Below, one piece after another: positions 5,103-8,639 of a stretch of 8,639 bases of DNA. A program made the position numbers and the translations under genes. The notes below the pieces were generated by a model. It was not told where the DNA came from and did no database searches. It saw only the letters and a list, made by a program, of their open reading frames with translations. Location: NCBI GenBank assembly GCA_965369945.1, contig CBDUST010000198.1:1-8639 (forward strand), written 5' to 3'. Position 1 is the first letter of the stretch, and every line of letters begins with the position of its first letter. The stretch is from JADFNO01 sp965369945. Lineage in GTDB: Bacteria > Planctomycetota > Phycisphaerae > Phycisphaerales > SM1A02.

Positions 5103-7448
5103 ATGTCCAAGACCACCAAGCAAAAGGCGACGAGCAAGCCGGTCAAGCGGCGCGACGAACTACGGCGGACCGTGCCCAAACCCTCGCGCGACTTCAAGTC
5201 GGTGCTCTTGCGCCCCGGCGTGGTCACCGCGCTTCTTACGGGCACCGCATTTATCTTTGCCGTGAGCCTGTTGGTCATATGGTCTCGTGAGCAGGTGAAG
5301 GTTGACGTCGGACAGATCATGACCGACACACGACTGTATCGACTCACCTTCAGTGTCGAGAACAACGACGAGACTGACAAAGCCCGCCTGGAGGCTCAAG
5401 CCCAGGCCCAGGAAGTCTTCACGATCAAGACCGACACGCTCGAACAACTGCGCGAGCCGCTGTTGAATCTCCCGGCCACTGTGGCGCAGCCTGATTCGTT
5501 TGACGAGATCAGTCCTGAAATTCGCGAAGGCTATGCGCTCAGGGAAGTGTCAGCAACGACGCTTGCGGCCTTCTCCCAGGATGGCGAGCCGACCGCACAA
5601 TGGAAGGCGCGTATCAACAACCTGATCGACACCGTTCTTCCGCGTCACCCCTTGATTGCGAGCGACGTCTGGCAGATAGCCAATCTACCACGTAAACTAT
5701 CATTGGAGGATACGAATGGTCAAGTCGTCGCAGCTTGGAGGGACGTGATCGTCGTGTCAACCGACGACGACTCGCTTCAAGGCGAGATTGAGCTTCGCGC
5801 TGCGTTGAAACCGGTAATCCAGAATGAAGCAGCTTTCTCCGAGCGGCTGGCGGAGACGATCGCCGCCGGAATCGTCTTCAATCTCAAGTCGTTCAACACG
5901 TACTCTACGTTCGCCCGGAACGCTCAGGCCACTGCAGCGCTCGCCGCGAAACGGGCCGCGGAAGTTAGCCCGATCATGATCACCTATCACAAGGATGACG
6001 TGATTTACCGGAAAGGTCAACGGCTCAATGACCAAGATCTCGGCTTGATTCGGCTCGAATCGGCACGCTATCTCGCCCAAGGGCCCGGCGGGGCAATCTG
6101 GGGTCAGCGAATTGGCATGATCGGGTTCGTTGTGATCATCACAGCGCTGGTCGGCGGCTACATCGTGGCGTTCTATCCCGGTATCACTCAAAACTCAATG
6201 CGGATAGCAGCGATCGGCGCATTGTTGTGCGGTATGCTTGCGATCACTGTCTCCATCGTCCCACCCGCGCCCAAGTTCATCTATCTCGCCGCGGTTGGAC
6301 CGACCCTGCTCGTGTCCTTCATCGCCCTGCTCTCCTATGACCAGCGGATCGCGATCTTTCTCAGTATGACGCAATGTGCGCTCGTGACGTTGGCGCTTCA
6401 GCAGAGCATCGGGATGTTCATCCTGCTGCTGGCCGGTTGCGGACTCGTCATCGGTCAGTTGCGCGAAGTACGACACCGCAGTTCAGTGATCCGCGCCGCG
6501 ACGACGACGACGGCTCTGATCGGGCTCGGCGCGATCATGCTCGGTGCTTTGGAGACTCCGTTCGTCGACGGGGCGCAAGGCCAGATCCTTGTAAACGCTG
6601 GGCTCGCAGCCGGGACGACCTTCGGCGTTGGATTCCTCGTGCTGGGCATTCTGCCGAGCATCGAAAAAATGTTCGATATCACCACCGGGATGACACTTGC
6701 CGAGCTGCGCGACCCCAAGCAACCGTTACTGCGACAACTCCAGCAACGAGCGCCCGGCACGTATAACCACTCGCTGCAGGTCGCCAACATCGCCGAAGCC
6801 GCAGCTGAGACCATCGGCGCCAACGGGCTCCTGCTCTACGTCGGCGCACTCTATCATGACATTGGCAAAATCAACAAACCTCAGTACTTCATCGAGAATC
6901 AAACTGAAGCTTCGAATAAGCACGAAAAGCTCTCGCCGGCCATGAGTCTGCTCGTCATCGTGGGGCACGTGAAAGATGGCATCGAGCTTGCACGCGAGTT
7001 CGGATTGCCCCGGCGACTCCAACATTTCATCGAATCACACCACGGCACCACCCTTGTCGAGTACTTCTATCAGGCCGCCAAAACACAAGCCGAGATCGAC
7101 GAAAAGGCCAATGTTGAGGAAATCGAGTATCGCTACCCCGGCCCCAAGCCGCGAAGTCGCGAAGCGGCAATCCTCATGCTTGCCGACGCTGTGGAGTCGG
7201 CGACACGGTCCATGGCTGAACCGAACCCCGCTCGGATCGAAAACCTCGTTCGCAGTTTGTCGCGCGGGCGCCTCACTGACGGACAATTCGATCAATGCGA
7301 ACTCACGTTCCGAGAACTCAGCACGATTGAAGACTCCATTATCAAATCGATCTGCGCGATCTACCACAGCCGAATTAGCTATCCAACCGCTAAGTCGTCC
7401 GAGCCGGAAGAAGACAAAGATTCTACGGCTGAATCAGCCTCGGCGTAA
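5103..7448 (+). CDS. 7TM-HD membrane phosphodiesterase (PgpH/YqfF type), probable cyclic-di-AMP hydrolase
   Basis: This 781-residue protein has the full PgpH architecture. A basic cytoplasmic N-terminus (1-38) is followed by a first membrane helix (about 40-60). An extracytoplasmic 7TMR-HDED domain (about 65-325) comes next, ending in the conserved NLKSFNTYST ... DDVIYRKGQRL part. Seven membrane helices lie near 336-357, 367-387, 391-411, 414-430, 434-451, 464-483 and 496-518. A cytoplasmic HD domain completes it. The HD metal ladder is complete: His556 in TYNHSLQ, His585-Asp586 in LYHDIGK, His622 in GHVKDG, His646/His647 in ESHHG, and Asp695 in LADAVE. Characterised members hydrolyse c-di-AMP to pApA; activity here is inferred from family. 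The ATG at 5103 has GGGGAAA upstream and a sensible MSKTTKQK start. The last ~20 residues are acidic, low-complexity, and overlap mutY on the other strand. The neighbours phoH and ybeY, common for this family, are absent. Confidence 0.94.
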   Translation: MSKTTKQKATSKPVKRRDELRRTVPKPSRDFKSVLLRPGVVTALLTGTAFIFAVSLLVIWSREQVKVDVGQIMTDTRLYRLTFSVENNDETDKARLEAQAQAQEVFTIKTDTLEQLREPLLNLPATVAQPDSFDEISPEIREGYALREVSATTLAAFSQDGEPTAQWKARINNLIDTVLPRHPLIASDVWQIANLPRKLSLEDTNGQVVAAWRDVIVVSTDDDSLQGEIELRAALKPVIQNEAAFSERLAETIAAGIVFNLKSFNTYSTFARNAQATAALAAKRAAEVSPIMITYHKDDVIYRKGQRLNDQDLGLIRLESARYLAQGPGGAIWGQRIGMIGFVVIITALVGGYIVAFYPGITQNSMRIAAIGALLCGMLAITVSIVPPAPKFIYLAAVGPTLLVSFIALLSYDQRIAIFLSMTQCALVTLALQQSIGMFILLLAGCGLVIGQLREVRHRSSVIRAATTTTALIGLGAIMLGALETPFVDGAQGQILVNAGLAAGTTFGVGFLVLGILPSIEKMFDITTGMTLAELRDPKQPLLRQLQQRAPGTYNHSLQVANIAEAAAETIGANGLLLYVGALYHDIGKINKPQYFIENQTEASNKHEKLSPAMSLLVIVGHVKDGIELAREFGLPRRLQHFIESHHGTTLVEYFYQAAKTQAEIDEKANVEEIEYRYPGPKPRSREAAILMLADAVESATRSMAEPNPARIENLVRSLSRGRLTDGQFDQCELTFRELSTIEDSIIKSICAIYHSRISYPTAKSSEPEEDKDSTAESASA
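7379..7448. other. Tail-to-tail coding overlap of the 7TM-HD gene and mutY
   Basis: The 7TM-HD stop codon ends at 7448 and the mutY stop on the minus strand occupies 7379-7381, so 70 bases encode both C-termini. Both encoded tails are low-complexity (SSEPEEDKDSTAESASA on plus, ESLSSSGSDD on minus) and lie outside the known domains. I see no hairpin-plus-T-tract terminator in the overlap, so convergent transcripts probably run into each other. Confidence 0.85.
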
Positions 7449-8491
7449 TGCGAACCAACATCGGCGACCGCAAAAACACGGCGCTGCGCGTTACTCATCG
7501 GCAGGTCGGAGATACTCTCAGGACAACGCCAAACACCTCGTCGCGCTCGACTACAAGCTGTGTAGACATGGAACGTAATCCGTCGATGCGTCGTATGGTG
7601 CGCAAAACGACCGCGATTCGTCAGTTGATCAACACGCACGGATAGCGCCGCATGAACGATCTCGTCACTCAGCGGTTTGGTGGACTCGATCGTCGGCGTC
7701 TGCCACATCTGCGACCACATGCCGTCGCTCGTGCGCCGCTCCAACAGCACTTTCCCGCCGCGAACGATCACGACGGCGTGATGATGCTCCGCTCTCTGTC
7801 GAGCAGCTCTCTTGGGCGACGGGATTCTGTTCTGAGCGTTGCGCCCAAACGCTTTGCAGTGACGCGCCACCGGACACCGTTCACATTGCGGCGCTTTGGG
7901 CGTGCAGATCAGCGCTCCCAACTCCATCAGCGCTTCATTGAATGTTCCCGGCTCTGATGCTGATTCAATCAACTCGGCCGATCGGTCCCAAGCCCATTCA
8001 TCGCCGGTCGCACCGGTTCGTGCCTCCCAACGCGCTAGCACACGGCGCACATTACCATCGACCATCGCATTCGGTTTACCATAGACGATCGAAGTGATCG
8101 CCGCAGCCGAGTATCGACCGACCCCCGGAAGCTTTTGGAGGCGCTTGACCGTTGGCGGGACTCGTCCACCGAACTGCGCCGTGATCATGCGCGCCGCGCT
8201 GTGAAGGTGTTGTGCGCGACGGTAATACCCCAACCCCTGCCACATCGCCAACACGTCTTGTTCGTCAGCGTCGGCCAAGGCTCGCACCGTGGGGAATCGC
8301 TCAATGAACTTCTCGAATCGCGTTACTACTCGCGAAACTTGCGTCTGCTGCAGCATCGCCTCCGCCACCAGCGCGCGGTATCCGGTGCGCCTGCGTCGCC
8401 ACGGCAAGTCGCGTTTGTGTTCGGCGAACCAGTCGCACAACGCCTCAATCATTCTCGCATCACGCGTGTGGTTGGAGCTTAGCCGTCCCAT
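7379..8491 (-). CDS. mutY: A/G-specific adenine DNA glycosylase MutY
   Basis: From the ATG at 8491 the protein has 370 residues, a normal MutY length. It excises adenine mispaired with 8-oxoguanine. Residues below are counted from this start. Glu44 in AEAMLQQTQ is the catalytic acid, KLPGVGRYSAAA (about 120-131) the helix-hairpin-helix, and Asp145 in VDGNVRRVLAR the catalytic Asp. Cys196, Cys203, Cys206 and Cys212 (C-x6-C-x2-C-x5-C, in CTPKAPQCERC...) form the [4Fe-4S] cluster site. A NUDIX-like C-terminal domain follows (VVIVRGGKVLLERR...GMWSQMWQTP). In its 8-oxoG-sensing loop the usual F-S/T-H reads T-T-H. Homology begins at about the ATG at 8452 (IEALCDWF...RDLPWR); the frame stays open to an ATG at 8554. 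I choose 8491 because a -35/-10 pair lies just upstream of it, but 8452 (357 residues) is a real alternative. Translation ends inside the 7TM-HD coding region. Confidence 0.94.
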   Translation of the reverse strand: MGRLSSNHTRDARMIEALCDWFAEHKRDLPWRRRRTGYRALVAEAMLQQTQVSRVVTRFEKFIERFPTVRALADADEQDVLAMWQGLGYYRRAQHLHSAARMITAQFGGRVPPTVKRLQKLPGVGRYSAAAITSIVYGKPNAMVDGNVRRVLARWEARTGATGDEWAWDRSAELIESASEPGTFNEALMELGALICTPKAPQCERCPVARHCKAFGRNAQNRIPSPKRAARQRAEHHHAVVIVRGGKVLLERRTSDGMWSQMWQTPTIESTKPLSDEIVHAALSVRVDQLTNRGRFAHHTTHRRITFHVYTACSRARRGVWRCPESISDLPMSNAQRRVFAVADVGSHYAEADSAVESLSSSGSDDLAVG

Positions 8492-8501
8492 GGTCCAGCC
8501 G

Positions 8502-8531
8502 ACCATACCCGTTCCCAGCCGATAACGACAA
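8502..8531 (-). promoter_or_regulatory. Putative mutY promoter
   Basis: On the minus strand TTGTCG (8531-8526) and TATGGT (8507-8502) are separated by 18 bases, a good sigma70-like pair. Initiation would fall around 8495, three or four bases before the ATG at 8491. It also lies downstream of the more distal ATG at 8554, which argues against that longer start. Confidence 0.5.
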
Positions 8532-8590
8532 CCCCAGAATGCGCGAAGCGTCATTCCCGGCCAACGAGTCTCTTGTTCGGCGTTGTCGGC

Positions 8591-8618
8591 TTGCCCGGAA
8601 CCCAGTCCGTGCTATCCT
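8591..8618 (+). promoter_or_regulatory. Putative rightward promoter for a gene beyond the window
   Basis: TTGCCC at 8591-8596, a 16-base spacer, and TATCCT at 8613-8618 preceded by TGC (an extended -10) form the best-looking promoter in the window. It points away from mutY into the sequence past 8639. No start codon followed by an open frame appears before the window ends (GTG at 8634 is followed at once by TAG). The served gene is therefore outside, and the pair mutY/next gene is divergent. Confidence 0.5.
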
Positions 8619-8639
8619 CATCGCAGTTTGCGGGTGTAG

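Noticed and set aside
6976..7578. 200-codon plus-strand frame across the end of the 7TM-HD gene
   Set aside because: It is out of frame with the conserved HD domain and is Ser/Arg/Pro-rich; a shadow, not evidence of a frameshift, since the HD motifs continue unbroken in the real frame.
8492..8554. Longer MutY start at the ATG at 8554
   Set aside because: The extra 21 residues have no family counterpart, and the start lies upstream of the best mutY promoter pair.

Overview
The window looks like ordinary chromosomal sequence from a moderately GC-rich, didermic bacterium. The gene set (an RND-type periplasmic adaptor, gatCA, a ROK kinase, a small lipoprotein, a 7TM-HD phosphodiesterase and MutY) and the scarcity of strong Shine-Dalgarno sites would suit Planctomycetota (perhaps Phycisphaerae). 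That placement is an inference from gene style, not from any diagnostic sequence. I see no rRNA, tRNA, CRISPR array, insertion sequence, phage or plasmid feature, and no sharp compositional break.

Layout. Bases 1-1276 (minus) carry the N-terminal ~425 codons of a membrane-fusion (HlyD/RND adaptor) protein that runs off the left edge. A 189-base divergent spacer follows. Then come gatC (1466-1768) and gatA (1771-3246) on the plus strand, encoding two subunits of the tRNA-dependent amidotransferase. gatB is not in the window; a ROK-family sugar kinase (3279-4259) directly follows gatA. A 34-base convergent gap separates it from a minus-strand lipoprotein gene of unknown function (4294-4890). 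A 212-base divergent spacer holds the lipoprotein promoter, a perfect inverted repeat and a structured leader. It leads to a 781-residue 7TM-HD membrane phosphodiesterase of the PgpH type (5103-7448, plus). The 3' end of that gene overlaps by 70 bases the 3' end of mutY, the adenine DNA glycosylase gene on the minus strand (7379 to about 8491). The last ~80 bases hold a good promoter pointing right, toward a gene outside the window.

Functional themes. gatCA serves glutaminyl/asparaginyl-tRNA synthesis, mutY serves oxidative DNA repair, and the 7TM-HD protein probably hydrolyses cyclic di-AMP at the membrane. The adaptor belongs to an efflux or secretion pump. These are mostly separate transcription units; only gatC-gatA, perhaps with the ROK gene, forms an operon.

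The most interesting signals are modest. (1) Sigma70-like -10 boxes lie 6-10 bases before the chosen start codons of four genes, suggesting leaderless or near-leaderless transcripts. (2) The ROK kinase has lost most of the family's zinc-binding cysteine motif. (3) MutY lacks the phenylalanine of the 8-oxoguanine-sensing FSH loop. (4) mutY and the 7TM-HD gene share a convergent coding overlap. (5) gatA and the 7TM-HD gene both lack their common neighbours. I found no convincing new biological system here.
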